Origin: Brevipalpus yothersi
Taxonomy: Eukaryota > Arthropoda > Arachnida > Trombidiformes > Tenuipalpidae
DNA: 64,000 bases
Assembly (NCBI GenBank): GCA_003956705.1
Contig: QZCP01000057.1
Location: 186,001-250,000 of the forward strand
Direction of reading: 5' to 3'
Shown: piece after piece, positions 1 through 16,173 of the stretch
How positions within the stretch are numbered: the stretch's first letter is position 1
Layout: each line of letters starts with the position of its first letter
Notes under the pieces: model-generated
What the model was told of the DNA's origin: nothing
Databases searched by the model: none
What the model saw: only the letters and a program-made list of their open reading frames with translations
Program-made: the position numbers and the translations under genes

Positions 1-2637
1 ACTTTGCATCATATTCAGAAATGATACTTGGAACATTTGTTGGAATAAAAATCCATCCTTTAAAATATAGAAAGTTATAAAGTTTTACCTAGCGAAAAAT
101 TTAGTTACACTTCAATATGTGAAATGAAAATTTAACGATCATTTGATGGAAATCAAGCGCTTTCGGGTGTATATATGTGACTAAGAAAGCGTGAATAATT
201 TCTCCAAGATGATACGATCTTCTTCCGGTGTGAAATATGAATGATTTCCGATGCAATTCATCTTATACAACTCGATCACTTCACTTCATTGAGCCAACCT
301 TCAACTACTGTATTCACTTTTCCCTATTCCTTTCCTCTTTACTGGACCACTAATCATTTACCCATACTGGTCGAACAGACTGTTCATCAGCTAATGATCA
401 ACCGTTTGAGATGTCCAAATACTGGTGCATCTTGGAGGAGAAAAAGAGAGAAAGAATGTCCAGGATCATTATCATCGCATATTGTTTGTCCTTCAGCTTC
501 TCTTTTTTCTCCTCCATGTCCATCACCATTCACTTCAATTTTCCTTCCTCTAATAGGAGGCTGAGAATTCTGCTTGCTCATGTGAAATTATATATATATA
601 TACCATGATAAGTTACGTCCAGATCTTCGCTTCTCTTGAGATGGCCAATGTGTAGCGAATCGATTAATGAGCCAATGAATTTGCATTTGCATCGATGAAT
701 TTTGTTCCACTTAATCATGATTTCAGGAATCTTCAGAAATTCTTTTTCTCTCCCTTCATGTACTTCATTAGTGAAAACACAGAATTCAAATATCCTGAGC
801 AAGTCATGTAAAGTATTTGAATTATTTGCATACGTTAATCCGATTTTCTGGGTAAAAATCTTATTACTACTGTTGAGTGTTGTTTTATGAGTAAAGCTTA
901 TTTACCTTTCTTTAGCCATGTTTAAGCAATACTTCTTTTAAAGTGACACACACACACAATTGAACTCTCATGAACTTGATAATACTAAAATTCAATTGAT
1001 GCCTAGACATGGGTTCTGTGGAATTTTTTCTTTCTCTCTTTCGAAAAAGGAAAAAGAAAAAAGTAGATGTATTACACATCTCTTGACGCATGTTAAATTT
1101 TCGATTCAAACTCGCTTCTCTTTCCGAAAGTGACAACCTTATTATCATGTTGAGATTTATTCAGTGAGCTGAATTTTGAATCACCAGGAAACAGTTCTAA
1201 ACTCAAAGACTCTGACATGAAGCTTTTTCTGATAGATTTCACCAAGATATGGCTCACCATGACTTCGAATTTTGTAGATTTCGATTTTCTCTCTCCCATT
1301 CAATAGCTTCTTTAGCTCATGCAAAACAGATTGATCTTTTCATTGAACAGCTTCCTCTCTGGAAATTCTCTGGAATACTGTCTCTCTCTCTCTCTCTCTC
1401 TCTCTACTCAAAAGAATTAACATCGATAGAGTGACACCAATCAGATGAAGGGTGAGCAGCCACATTGTCTCATGAAGAGAAGAGTGAAACGATGGAATAA
1501 ATCTGTTCCAAAGCATGTCCCAAAAAGTCTGAGACAATAATTTCCTAGCCACCAATAAAATCTAGAACATTTATCATTGGAATTCTGTTCGAAAGAATTG
1601 TGAAAGATTTTTCCCCATTCAATTTATCGTAGGAACTTTTCGACATTTTTCCTCCTCATCATGTCAGATAATGAATTATCAGACCTTCTCATACATACAA
1701 GACCTATCCGAAGCTCATTGATCGAGTGAGCAGCCAATTGATCGAGACCAATGAACTTATAACTGGAATGATGATCAAAGCTATCCGATTAACCAAGATT
1801 CTAGCAAGAAGAAGCGATAAAGCTGCATCTTCATATACACACACAAATCGTTCCATTCTGAACACAAAATCCAGAATGGAAAAGCAGATTACGAACGTAA
1901 TTGGATCCAGATTATTGTTACTACAACATTGCCTCGATTCGTTTCCTACTTTTATCATGCTCTCTCTCTCTCATGTCCCATAATCTGAAGCCAGATTAGG
2001 GTAAGAATGCGAACATTTTCCGCCTAAAAAGAATGAAATCTATTTATCCAAAGAACAATAGTTCACATGGGAGAGAGAGAGAGAGAGAGAATTTGTTCGG
2101 ATTAATTTGAACACACTGATAGGAATAGATTTTCTCATCAAGCTTCTATTCTCTCATTTCATTTCAGTTTTTCTAGCATCCGAAGAGACTGAATTGTCAT
2201 TATGAAGAAGGAAGTGAGAGAACTCCTGCATCAAATCTGTACCTGAGAAAATATTGACACACATCTTCTGCTTTTTCCTCCCAAAATCTGATCCCACAAA
2301 ACTGTCTCAGCTTGGTACACAGATGTAGTCAAAGATAAGTTGTGTGGGAGAGAGAGAGAAAGTAAGAGAAGAAAGGCTATAGGATTATTTGTGGAGCATT
2401 TTGATCAGCTATCAAGCTAGTCAGTATCAGCAAGAACTCAGCATCTCTTGATGTGAGGCTAACAAGTTAAGTCAAGCTTTGCGATGTCTTCGAAAAGATT
2501 CTTCATGGATGTTAGGAAGAGAGAAAGAGGGAAGAGAGAAAGAAAGAGCCAGAAATCTCCACCACCCACTGGTCAACCACGTTGGCTGGGTGATTGCGAT
2601 TTATTTAATTAGTATCACATTGCTTTGATCTCGTCAA

Positions 2638-2640
<3 letters not shown>

Positions 2641-2697
<57 letters not shown>
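2641..2697. repeat. (CT)n microsatellite
   Basis: A pure CT run of about 57 bp in the gene-free left part of the window. Confidence 0.97.
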
Positions 2698-2699
<2 letters not shown>

Positions 2700-3041
2700 G
2701 TATCTTTATTGCTGTCAATGGTCAATGCAAGAGTCGAATAAAAGGCGAAAATGAGGATGCCAACATCTTCTGAGAAAAAGCAATAAGATTATCAGGCTTC
2801 CTTTTACATTGGAAACACGTGAGAAGATACACTTAGTTGGACATATATTTTCAGGCATGCTTTATCCTCATCAGTTTCCATTCTTTTTCCTCGCTTTCAC
2901 TATTTCCACTTCTCTTTCTTCTTTTAAAGCTATTTCAAAACAAGATGCAACCTTATTCTAACCGGAAAAAGAATTGTATTTCTTGCCCTTTGCATTCCTA
3001 TGTATGCCTCTGGACATTTTTTGCTCTTCTCCAATTCCATT

Positions 3042-3141
<100 letters not shown>

Positions 3142-4257
3142 AATGGAATGAAAAGAACGCGATTCTGGTTGACTTTACTTCTTCTGATCTTCTGATTCAT
3201 TCTGTTCTTGTATTGCTGTTTCATTTTATATTTTATTACGAGGCTTCTGCTTTTTCGAGTTTAAACCTCAAAACTACCATAGAAAGAATAGGTAGTTGAA
3301 AGAAGTCTATTTGAAGTGAAAATTGCTTTCTATCCAACCTTGTGCTCTAAAAAAGCTCGAATTTAATCGATATCTCGTTGAAAAGCTACTCAAGTGATAT
3401 CAAAAACCACAAAATCGATGAGAAAATTCGACAAATTCTATCTTGAAAAGCGAATTGTTCACAAAACCCTAGTATTGGTCAGTTACTCACTGCTTCTTCT
3501 TCTTGATCTACACAATTTCAATTAATTGGTTTCTTCTTAACCGCAGTTATATCGAACTAACAAATGCAAAGAGTTTGATTTCCCAGAGGTAGATTTCTTT
3601 GTCATTGTGAACATTTACTGGTAAAAACCTAAGTCTCCACAGGATGTTTCTCTGTGAGAATGCAATAATCAGAGTTGAATCATCAACTTTCAGTTCATTA
3701 ATTTTTAAAAAGAACACGACAAGTATCTCATTTATCAGCTGAACACTCCAACATGATAAGTAAGCTGATATTAGATTGTTATTATAGTGTTCTCAAATTC
3801 TTTCCCGTATCATTTCTGATTTCCTCCTCCACCGAATATGACTGGAACCTATTTTGTCCTGAACCTCTCCTCCTATCAACCTTCCCCATATACTGGCCCT
3901 ATGTGAGCTTTGTCATCTCAATTAAACTTCGGTATATACATTTGATTAATCATCTCGATGATCAATTATGAGCTCACAATACTTACTCAACTCTCAGACA
4001 CACAACTTGCTTGCTGTAGGTAGTAGTCCATTTTTCCCGATAGATTTGACCACTGTTAGTTTATATTTCGTTTGCTTCCATTGCTAGAAGCAAATGTCAC
4101 TGGAATGAGGATATATTCCGAGAAGAATGAACAGCTAAAAATGAATGGTCTGTGAAGAGGTGTGAGAGACTATTGCTCAGAGCCTCTCAATCAAGCAACC
4201 AATTTCCGTTACTAGTATGATCATTCCAACAACCAGTAGCACTCAGTTTATATCAAC

Positions 4258-4308
<51 letters not shown>

Positions 4309-4768
4309 CGATTATGGTGGTGAAAAACACTGTGTTTGAGATAGTCACTATGTGTAATCCTACTCAAGTGGAATACATTCACTTTATGAGACACAAGAGA
4401 GACAGAGAGAAAGAAATGAATTCCAAAAGAAAACCTCAAGAAAAATGTTCTAGAATGACAAAAAAAACGACTTGAAACAAGACAGTAAAATCATAAAGAC
4501 ATTGTTTTTGATGAAGAGAAAAATGGTTCACTGTGACGTTATCTTAGAGGGGCCATAGAGTCACCAATACTTCCACACTGAATTCTTCTTCGGAATCCAC
4601 ATTCTGATAAATGGTTTTGATGCTTAATTTGAACTTGTGGGTCATATTTTCTGGCAGAATTTTGACCCAGTCAAAAGCTATAATCGTTTACCCATAGTTG
4701 AACTTTTTCAAAGTCTCAAGTCAATTCTATCGAATCTTCTTACAGCACACGAATCGAAGATCATGCAT

Positions 4769-4809
<41 letters not shown>

Positions 4810-7800
4810 CAAGATATTCTCTCGATTTGGTGCGATAGCGTTGATATTTCCCTCTCTCTATATATATATGTCATAAAGCAGAGTCAGGAATACAAGGTTA
4901 TTTATCAAAATACTTTTTTCTTGTCATGTTCCTGCGACCAAGTGATGTGATCAGAAAAAAATGAGCCAAAAATCAGATAAGTGTTCCCTCTTGGTACCCT
5001 CTCTATTGGACAACAAAACCAAGTGGTATATTCGATTCTTTGAGGCTCATCTGAGCTCGCTAACCAGAGAGATTGGCTAATGTGAATGTCACAGAGCAAT
5101 ATGATTCATGACGATGAAACATAATGCCACAAGAACAAGCAAAGGCCAAAGAGAGAGAGAGAGAACTCAAGATCTTATTCGAAAACTATGTTTTCACGTC
5201 TCACTGTTTTTTGATGGATTAATTCTGAGTTCTATATGATTATGATGACATTCATACTGGTCTATACATTATTTCAAGCTCTCTCTCTCTTTCAATTCTC
5301 GATTAAGATAAAGCACATCTTTTGATTTGGATAGTATACGATCCATTGGTGTGTATATTTGCCAAGCTCATATTATTACTTGGTCTCATGAATTATTAAA
5401 TTTGAAACATTGAGGTTCCCCATGAATTATCGTCCTACGTCTTGACTTTCTCTTGGGCCGTTCATTCTTCATCCAATATGAAAAAGTGAACAATCAAGAT
5501 TCCACAGAAGATAAGTTGAAAAGAATATGGACACTCTTCGAGAGTCCTCTATAGAACATTTACCAGGGTTATTTTCATTCTCTATGATTCCAGAATTCAT
5601 CTTCTAGGATGAACATTCTCTACTCTAGCCTCAAGCTCAACATCTAATTCTTATGATTCGATGCCCAGTATCTGAGTACACCCAAGAATAAAAATAAGAA
5701 GAAGTCTTCCCTAACATCACTATACTGCTATGGTGTACTTCTTGATGATACTTGGGCACACAATCTTCATCCCATGTGTATCATTTGGAGACTTTCCTCG
5801 AGGATCGGAAATGACGCTAATGATAATCGAATATTTCACAGTGATTTTTGAGCCCAACTGTTGGCTTCATTTAAGATGTTGAAAGTGAATTTCTTTCTAC
5901 ACCTTAACATGGGACCAATCGAATGGAGAATTGAGTCCAAACTTTCCTTGGGGGCTCGTATTGTTCAAAATTGGAGGCAGATAAAAACTGAGCAATTTCC
6001 TGTGTTTCAAGATCTTCACCGAATTTATACGATTTTTTCTCTCTCTTTCTCTCTTGCTTTTCACTTTGCCAATGTGAAATACTGATGAAGATAGACAGAA
6101 AGTCATAGAAATTTGGTGAAAACTTGAGCTTATATTTTGGATCCTTCATTTGAAAAACTTTACCGCTCACTCATCTCTTGTCACAAAAATCTAGGCAGTG
6201 TAATTGATATCCTTCCGGTTGAAATATGAGTGTTCAGCTGCTGGCATCCTCCATTATATTTGTGTGTGTACTATTTTTTCCAGAAGATAGAGGATAGTCT
6301 CCAGATTTTCCATTTTATATCTGTCTCAAGAGGCGGAAAAATTAGGTTTCTCAATGTTCTAACTCAAAAATTTTGACCCTAAAGCATTCATTTTATTTCT
6401 ATCAATATCAATATCATAGCACCTCACTTCCACATATCCTTTAATCTGGTTCATATAAAAATCCAGTAGTTTTTCCCTACCACATATTGATCATGGTAAA
6501 ATTTTGAAATAGATATCATCTGAATATAACTTCCACATCAATGAAACTTGGTGCAAATATTGTTCGAAAGACAACTTCTCTTATACTGAAGAAATTGTTC
6601 AAGTATCCGAATACTTCCAGCCATCAGGTAGCAATATTTCGAGAATTTATTGGCATTCAGTCGACTTGTTTATTTGATATTGTGGATGTATTATCACATA
6701 TCATCTTGACAGTTTTGTGGAATGAGAACGAGAGGTATAAAGTCGAACCAGCCATGTTGCCTTGGGCTCAGAGTTTGATTGCCAAAATGTCAAGGTGCAG
6801 TGAACCAAGAGTATGACAGTATTGATCTCCCTCTCAAAAAGCTTTCAACCCTTTAGGAGATGAGATTTGATTCTCAAATAAAAGAAACGCTCTGGTTGAT
6901 TGGAATTCAAGCTGAATATGAGCTTTCATGAAGCTAATATAGAAAATAAAAGGGTTAAGAGTTTGCTTAGGGAAGAAAATCAAGCGAGAATCAATAAGCG
7001 AGCTAAGTAAACTTATGAATAGCAGTAATTTTTCATTATAATGACTTGAACAGTTTTTATGAGAAAATATTTCCTACTCTATGAATATTTGAGATTGAAA
7101 CTTTCAATTGACTGGTCCTCTTAAGATCTCAGTTGAGAAGAAACAGCAATTCTCATTGATTAAGATTATTGTAAAGAGAATTATGGCTTTTTTCTCGAAA
7201 CTTTGGCCCATGACCTGATTGGTGTCTCCAAATACAGGGTATTTGAGAACATAATTGAGTATCTTCCATTCATGATCAAGCTAACCAAAGATATTGCCAT
7301 TAGAAGTGATTGTTCACTGGTATCACTGAAAGATCCAGGTCAAATCGAACTTCTAGCATCAGTAGGAGGATAAAAGAGTAGAACAATTTTTCATCAGGAA
7401 TCATTGTTCTATTTGGCTATTGAGAAAAAAGCAAATCAAAAGCATTAAAATATGGAATATCTTTTGTTCTATGGATATTTTGCCCTATTTTCTTTGCTTG
7501 AATCTGTTCTCATCACATTCACAACAAAGCGAATGGTACAAAGCAGAAAAATTATTAATGATATTCGAAATTGCAGCCATAATTTTGTGTTGATTGTGTT
7601 TCTTCAACTATTTTCATTATGTGTTAGAATTCAGTGGATTGGGTACTGAATATTAATGGGAAAAGATTTTGTTGAGAATTGAAAGTAACTTGAGCCTGAA
7701 TATATATTCAACTATTGCTGTTGCAATAGAAAATGGAATAGAGTGGAATTTTGAGTGGTGTCATCATGTAATCTGCATATAAGTCTCCGATCTCGAACTT

Positions 7801-10800
7801 TTATTTAGTCTCTTCATTTAAATATCAACATCATCATCATAATGAATATATATACACACATGTCAAACAGAGATGAGGATAAAAGAGAAAGCCAATTAAC
7901 CTTTTTTGAATAATGCAGTTCAAAAGTGAGTTGAAATTTTTGCACACAGAATTCACAAAGCAAATCTTGCTAAAGTCAGTTTAAAGGGTAATCCTGATGC
8001 TGTCAATGTTTTGACACTCACGTGATGAAGAAAGGGTTTTGACAAATATCATGGCATGTTAAGAATACAAAATAGAGTTCTCATGAAAAATATTGCCTTG
8101 TGTATGATAAATTTTTGATATATTCCTTTCAAGATCGCTCACAATAGCCCAAATCACTTGGATATTGGATGCTCTCAAAGATGCTTCACATACATATATT
8201 GATGTGCAGAGTAAATTCTTCGATTTGATTTGAACCTTTCTGGAAGTTGTTCAGAACAAAAAAAATATTTGAAAAAGATGTATCGAAGTAACAATATAAT
8301 GATGAAATTCTCACCAAAATGTTGTTCTCTCGAACACTTTATCCTCCAAAAAGAATCTGCTCCTCTTGAAATCTTTCTAGGGAAAGTCTTCCCTCTTCAG
8401 GATCAGATTTTTTGGCAATTTATTTACATTTCTGATCAATATTAACAGCCACCAAAAAATGACACATCTTCTTTTCATTCTTTGCCTCGCTTGTCATAGC
8501 TTGTACACAGAGAAGTTGAGTATTATTCAGCAATATGGAAGAGATCAATCCACTCGAGTATAAGGTTTATAGAATAGATTCTTCTAGTTTTCCATAATAA
8601 TAATAATATCAAGAGCACGATTCAAGCTGAGGTTATCTTTCTGAAAGCTTCCCAATAAGTTGAATGATATTGGAAAAGAGAGTGAAAAATATCAAACTTT
8701 TAAAAGCACAATAAGGTTGCTAAGTGATATGGACGGAAAGCGGGAAAAAATTGTTCTCGTATTCATTTTCGGTATGGAAAAGAAAATCGATTTCCAACAA
8801 TTCTTTTTCTTGTCCTTGTGAGCTCCTGAAACATCAATTTTTAATCCCCGTTATATGGATTTTGGAGAAAAAGAAGATCATCGATCAGAGATATGAGTTT
8901 TGAGGAGAGCAAAATAAATCGAAAGAGAAAAAATTTTGAATCATCACAAAGAAGTTAACTTCCTCGTGATTGTAACCAAATTATATCAGCTCAAAGGGAA
9001 GGAGAAAGAAAGAGAGAGAGAGAGAATGTTTATATTGAACAGCATGCAACATCCATTCACAACATTCATGAGCGCGTATGTCACGCCAATGTTGGTCAAA
9101 ATAGGGAAAAAATCTCAAGATTTTTCACCCACAAAGTGTCTCTTTCAACTTGTCATGATCAAGCTTGTAAAACATCGTCAAGCTGGGAATGAGTTTTGTA
9201 TTCCCTTCGAGTTCTGACAAGTGACACATCGCAGTCCTAGCCAGGGAGGATGAATTGGAATGGTCATTGTTGAGAGAAAGATGTCTATTCATATATACCA
9301 TCTTGCATCGCTTTATGAAGAGAAGGGACACATTTTTTGAAGTGATTATGATGGTCGTTTTGGGCACGATAGTGATTCCTCAAATAGGTGATGATCATGA
9401 TGTTTTAGTGCCATGAAATTAGAGTAACCGAAAAAAAGCTGAACAAGTAGAATGCTAAAAGCTCATCTCACGAATGCATTTTGCCTGTACCGGAGCAATT
9501 AGATTTCGGATGGAGGCAAATTTTTGGTAATCTGATATCATAGACTGGTGTTAGGATATGCTATAGTAGATATGTACCTCTTGTGGTGGGTAGAATTGAA
9601 GTAAAAATTTCGCCAAAAAAGATTCCCAATACTGATGATGATAGTGATGAAAGTGAGAGAGAAAATCTTCATCGCCTTCGATGATTGATGAGCTTACCAG
9701 AGCTTGACATCTCTTTTGCTCATTTCTTAGCAGCTTTTCTCCTCTCTTTTCTTCATCTTCATCTTCATCTTCATTCGAATGATACTATCATCATTTCCAT
9801 ACTAATATTGGATGCAAGGTAATTTGCTACACTATCATTTCAATCTTCATCTTGATGAATTTAGACTTGATCCTGCACTTTTTGATGTTCTGGGAATTTA
9901 CATTCTTGAAACATCAACATTCAAAATGTATTAATACGTATGTTCATACCACTATCTCTGAATGCATGACAAATTCTGGACCGTTATTCCTTGTAACTTT
10001 ATTTTTACATATCCAAGCAAAAGTATTGTGTTCAACAGGAAAGTTATTCTCGCTCACTTAAATTATACTTCCATTTATCAGATTTTTCGCTTGTAAATTT
10101 TGCATGGAAATTATCATGAGCTAAATGTATACCTCTTTTCAGCATCAGTTCCGACAATTCATTTTACTCCATTCTATTTTGCCGTGATTGTATTACTGTA
10201 AATGAGAGAGTGAAATGGATCGAAGTTTTACGAATATCTGAAATTCTATTATTCGAAATTTTTAATTGTTCAGTTTAGGAGCTCTTGGATGAAAATTTTC
10301 ATATTCAAAATTGATTGAGACCAAGAAAACCTTCTAACGAGAGGAATCATATCGCATACAAACATGAAAAATATCAGTTCAGTCGGTTTCTTGAATCATT
10401 GTTGTGTTTTTGAGCTCATTGACCTCAAAAAAATGCAGAACAACAGGAGCTCATAGTGAAAAAATGATTCCCACTTCCAAGGATGTTCTCTATCCAAGTG
10501 ACTCGAAAAAGATGAAAATTTTTAGATTTGATATAAGCTATTTTGAATAAGATACATGGAACATCCTCTCTTCTTTTCAAATTTATCAAATTAACCCAAA
10601 TTTTATGCTTGAAGAGAGAAAAGACGTATGTATCATTCGAGGAAGATTTCTCTTGTGAGAGTGAAAAGAAAGAAAAAAGCAAAAGATGCATTCGTTTATG
10701 TTAGCTTTTCTTAATTTTTATTCAAATATATTCAAAAAGTAAGTGAAGAAGCAATGCTCAGTGCTACTCACATATTTTATCGATAAGAGAGAAGTGAAAT

Positions 10801-12143
10801 TTTTTCTATACTTGCATGGAAGTTCTCTCTATTCCTCTTTTTTATTTCCTGATTGATCACATCTACCTTCATCTACTCATTTGCATGAACAAGAACTGTG
10901 TATATATGCATTCACAATAAGTGCATGGAAGCTTGAAGTTATAAGACAGCAGATCCTATACGATCCTTGTGGGTAGTCAAGAGTGTAAAATTAGCTCAAT
11001 ATTAGATTGAAGTTGATTTGATCATCTCAACTATATTGGTGACAAAAATATTATCAGATATCTGGATGGTGAGATTCTATTTTCTCTCCAATATCATTCT
11101 AAATTCTATGAATGTTTCCCCGGTAGATGAAAATCTCTATTTGAATTCCTCTACATTCATACCAGTATAATTGGTTGAGGATTTTATCAATTTTATTGAT
11201 GGATTGATGAATTATCAACATCAACACAGTTTAGTCTTCAAGCATGTTCTTTTTTCAGCAAAATATTTTGATATTGATAGGTCTGAGGCCACTCGGTTGA
11301 TCAATTTAATTAAAATGTTGGCAGAATATCATCCAATCGATTGATTCATCAATGTGTTTTATTCACTTTTCCGAATCAAAATTTTAGATTCATCATACAC
11401 GCTCAAAGGACCATCATCATGTTGAAATGAGATATCTTTGATCTATTCATCTTGTGCTCTTCTTTCCATGATTTCATAGCTGATGACTTTCATCAATGAT
11501 CATGATGAGGAGAGGGTCAAGGAGGGAGGAAAGTTGAAGATAGGGTGAAGAGAGTTACATGAGTTATCATAAGTGGCTCATTTGTCTCACTTTGATCATC
11601 ATCATTAAAGTTGGAGAGAGAGAGCAATTAGAACATTGAGGAGAGAAATATTTATTGCTTTTTATATCAGAATATCATATGGCAGGAAAAAATTGTTTGA
11701 TAAGATGTTTCTTTTACGCTTGAAATTAACTTCATTTGAAATGGGTTACAAAAAATTAAGATCGTAAAAGGATTATCATGAATATACAAGCCAAAATTCA
11801 TAGTTAAATCAGTATAATTGCCAAAAATACAGTCCAGCACGGTAAGATATGTTGGTTTTAAGGCAAAAGGACTATCCAATTGGGCTTGTTTTTAGCATTT
11901 ATGTGTGTGTACATCAGAAGTCAACAAACTTGGGTCAATAATCGTAAAATTTGCGGTCATTGAAAAGTCATCAAAATTTTTACTCAATCTTATTCATGAT
12001 AACTCATTTGATGACTGCAATGATATTCTCTGTTGGGAATCACATCTTCCTTACATCTTCATTCTGTTCATCTCAAAATCATGAAACATAACCAATTCTG
12101 AAACTTAAATGTGATATAAAAAGCTCCTACTCAATGACAATCT

Positions 12144-12146
<3 letters not shown>

Positions 12147-12209
<63 letters not shown>
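12147..12209. repeat. (GA)n microsatellite
   Basis: A pure GA run of about 62 bp in the gene-free left part. Confidence 0.97.
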
Positions 12210-12212
<3 letters not shown>

Positions 12213-13339
12213 ATACGACCTTACCACCCACTAGATACGCTCTGGGGTATCTGTCTGCTTTGATTTAGCCTGTCTGTCCAAAATTGTTCAAGAGTAACTA
12301 CATGAGATGACAGAATTATTGGTATAATAGTTCTCTCTCTCTATTTCCCGAATCACCAAGAGCCACATGAAATGATGGCTTGATTAGCCCTCGAAAATGT
12401 GAACCTTTGTGAATGTGATTAACTTACTGTGACAAACTTAATTTACCTGCATTAATACATCATGTCAACTCGAATTATCGTCATATTGGCGAGAGGGCAA
12501 GAAAAAGGTGAAAAGTGGGAAAATTTTTGGTTGACAAACTATCGTTAGCTGGTAACTTGAGTGTTAAATGGATAAGTGGATTAGCAGGCTATTATCAAGC
12601 GGATATCTTTGATTGGACACTCAAGTTGATCACGTTCCTGAACTTATCTGATTTATCATACACCATTCGTCCGGCCTCCATCAGATTTCATCGTGATGAG
12701 GCTCCTCTCGGAGAAAATTGTCGATCGATTGATTGAGGCCCTCTGCTATTGATGCTGTCATGGCACATTCTTTCTAAAATCGAAAAATTACTCATTTATC
12801 TCACTTCTCAGACAAATCATCAGAATGAAAGCATATCTTTCATCATATTCAATCACCAAAATTGGCCCATCCAATTCTCAGTTCCTGAATAGACTGCAAA
12901 TGATTCACCAATACTTCACCTGGATATCCCATAAAACTATTTTTTTCTATAAGCTCAGGTTACTGAATTGAAAAGATGTACTAAACTTTATCTTTATGAC
13001 TAGTGGCCATGAAAGACTTTGATAATACTCGGAATGAAGGAATCTCTCTCTCTCTCGTTTATTTTGCTCTATTCGTTCTTGTAACGCGAAACAAGTTGAA
13101 TTATGAATACATGAGAGCTTCTTGAATATCATTCTTCCATTTCAATATGAGATATGCAATGGAGGCTCTAATGATGGCCAGAGGCCGCATCAAATGGACT
13201 AGAGAGAAAGAAAAGATATGTTCCATGGAACGTTACACTATTACCGTTAACTTTTCGGCAATAAGTTAAGATGCTCTCCATTCATAGTGTATGATGATGA
13301 TCGAGTCGTTATATGTTCCAATCCCCTGGAGCTCTCTTC

Positions 13340-13377
<38 letters not shown>

Positions 13378-14500
13378 CTATCTGATGACGATATGGATGA
13401 TTTCGTAGCTGATTCCATAACTTTTATTCATCCAGGAAACAATCTTGATGAAAATAGGAGGAACACAGTGTCTTATGATTGTGGTAGATGAAAGAAGAGG
13501 TCAAAAATGACCTCCAGTACAGAATTACCTTCTTGAATGAATATACAGCCAAGAATTCGTGCACAGTTCATTTATGGCCATCAAAACCAATTGTGAATAT
13601 GACTTTGAGATGATTTTTTCTATCCTGTTGATTCACTTTATGTGATAATCAAATGAGCAAGCTCTCTTGAACATTTATTTCACTTATACACACTGTAAAT
13701 GACGATCGATGGTGGAAGAAAATTTTCCATTTTTCAGATTAACTTCTTCTTCTGTTTATTAGGTAAAAGTAGCAGTAAGATTCTGTGTCCAGTATAGATC
13801 ACTGCTTCTTTTGATCAAATCTCATACAAGTATCCAGTAGTGGTGGTAGTAGCTGCTTGAGTGGGAGGTTGATGTACCTTTGGATTCATGTCCACTATCA
13901 TGGCCATCAAGTGAGCCACTCGGTATTTTTATTTTTACGACGCGTGTAGTGGGCCAATAATCCAAGACAAAAAGGGTCGTTTAGAGAAGCCTGATAATGG
14001 CCTCTAGAGGTACACATTGGTTATTGAAGTGCTGTTAATGGTATTTTGATGACTTTCGGATAGAAGGAAGAATAAAAAGGCTGATGGAATAGCTTCCGTT
14101 ATTCGAAGCAGTATTGTTTCTTTTTTCTTTCTTTCTCTCTCTTTCAACATCATCATGTTGCCCACAAGAGCCTATCATACATGTATTCTCATGAAAATGA
14201 TCAACACGTAAACAAAGAATGTTACTTGTTATTAGCTGATGAATTATTAATTCAGCAGAAACAGTTTATATTAGCTTCCACTCTATTTTGGCCCATGAAT
14301 GTGTAGGCCAAATTTTCTTTTTTCTCACTTGATTTATTACTTGTTCAATTCGAGGAACATTGAATAACAGAAAAGTTCATCAACTCAGGTGATATCCAGG
14401 AGCTTTGAATTCATCTACCATCGATCTGGTGTAGAATTTCGAAATTTTTCTTCATCAATAAATCATGAATTGCTTTTTTTCTCTCTTTCCATTCTTCCAG

Positions 14501-16111
14501 ATAAATGGCAAAGATGTCCAATCTAAAAGTTCTGCCGATATATTGGACATCTTCAAATTATCAAGAAATCAAACCATGCTTGTGGAGATGATCCCCAAGG
14601 CTTTGAATCGAGATGAGTCAAAAAATTCCATCAAATCAGTTGACAGTCAAGATTCGATTAATCTGAGAAAAGAAAATATTTCCACTGTATCCACCCAAAC
14701 TGAATGGACTCTCAGTCAAGATAATTGGTCAACGAATACATTTGATCAACCAAAATCGGATGTAAATCTGAAATGTCCATTAAGCTCTTCAAGATCTGAT
14801 CACTCGGTGAATCTATTTGGATCATCTCTTCCAACCCAGTGTAACGGAAACAACAGTTCTGGTGGACATATTTCATCCATGTTGATGAATCATCACCAAC
14901 ATTTCCAGCTACCCTCATATCTTTATCACCAGGGCAATGGTTTAACGTCGATGAATGATGATGCTCAGCAACATGACTATGAAATAATCGAAGAAGATTC
15001 GGAAGATGAAGATGAAATTGATGATGATGAAGACGATATACTGGAATGTGATGCGATCCAATATGAGGTAAGACCATGTTCAATTATCTTTCTCTACACC
15101 TCTCTATCAGAAGAATACACCTTCCTTAGTCATGTATTTCGTCTTGAACATGAATCCCAAGTCCAGAGACCATCGATTATCAAACCTCCAGGCAATGTCA
15201 TCTGGGTATCAATGAATGGTCAACGTTCACTTGCAGACTTCAATTGATAGTGATATACAGTGATATATAGTGGTGTGTATTCCTTGGACAATTCTGATAT
15301 CCGATTTCCCTTGTTGAATTGAAGAAATGCAATCCTCTGAGAGGTACAAGAATCGAGAGTTTGAGATCTGCTTATCCAGTTGGAAAAATTTTCACTTCTA
15401 AATCGGAATCAATTTAAATGCCTTCGAATAGATTGAACATACTGAGGAGATTTTAGTTTCTCAATGTATCAGTTCATTTATATCAGCTCTTTCTTGTTGG
15501 AAAGAGGAAAGACAATTTAATTTTCCAAAAAAGTAAACAGAGAAAATTTATGATGCTGAAGATTTTTGGAGGAGAAAATATTTTTGTTCTCAATTGATGG
15601 CTAAACCAATATCAAAACAAAGAGAAAACTGCTGAACAAGAATTGAAATTGAATGTGAGCAAAGAGAAATGTTTTTCAAGAGCTATCAGCATACAGGCTA
15701 ACTGATGGTCATTTCAATTTCATTCAAACATCGAAAGAAAGTTGAAAGAATGAGCATGTTGAGCATTTTATTTTCTGCATTGTTCATCATGAAGAAACAA
15801 TGTTGGAAATATTTTGCTTCTTCTCCCTCTCCTCTCATGAAAATAGAAACATTAGATTGAAGAATGAAGAATATTTCAAGTTTCCCAGGCAAAAGTTCAA
15901 TGCTGACACATGCAAACGCTTGGGTAAGGTCAAAACTGAAAGGTTCAAAAGGCGAAGAAAATCGAGCAAAATTCTTCAAAGAGAATGCTAGCTATTCATA
16001 TGGCCCAAAAATTTTGGCTTCCACACAGCCTGAGGAGCCAGTAGAAACGAATAAAGAGCAGAGAGAAGGATGAGGATGAGGATGGAGAGGAAAAGGAGGA
16101 GGAAGCAAGTG

Positions 16112-16173
<62 letters not shown>

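Noticed and set aside
6541..6816. 91-codon frame on the plus strand
   Set aside because: No recognisable domain, no supporting splice context, and length within what AT-rich non-coding DNA gives by chance.
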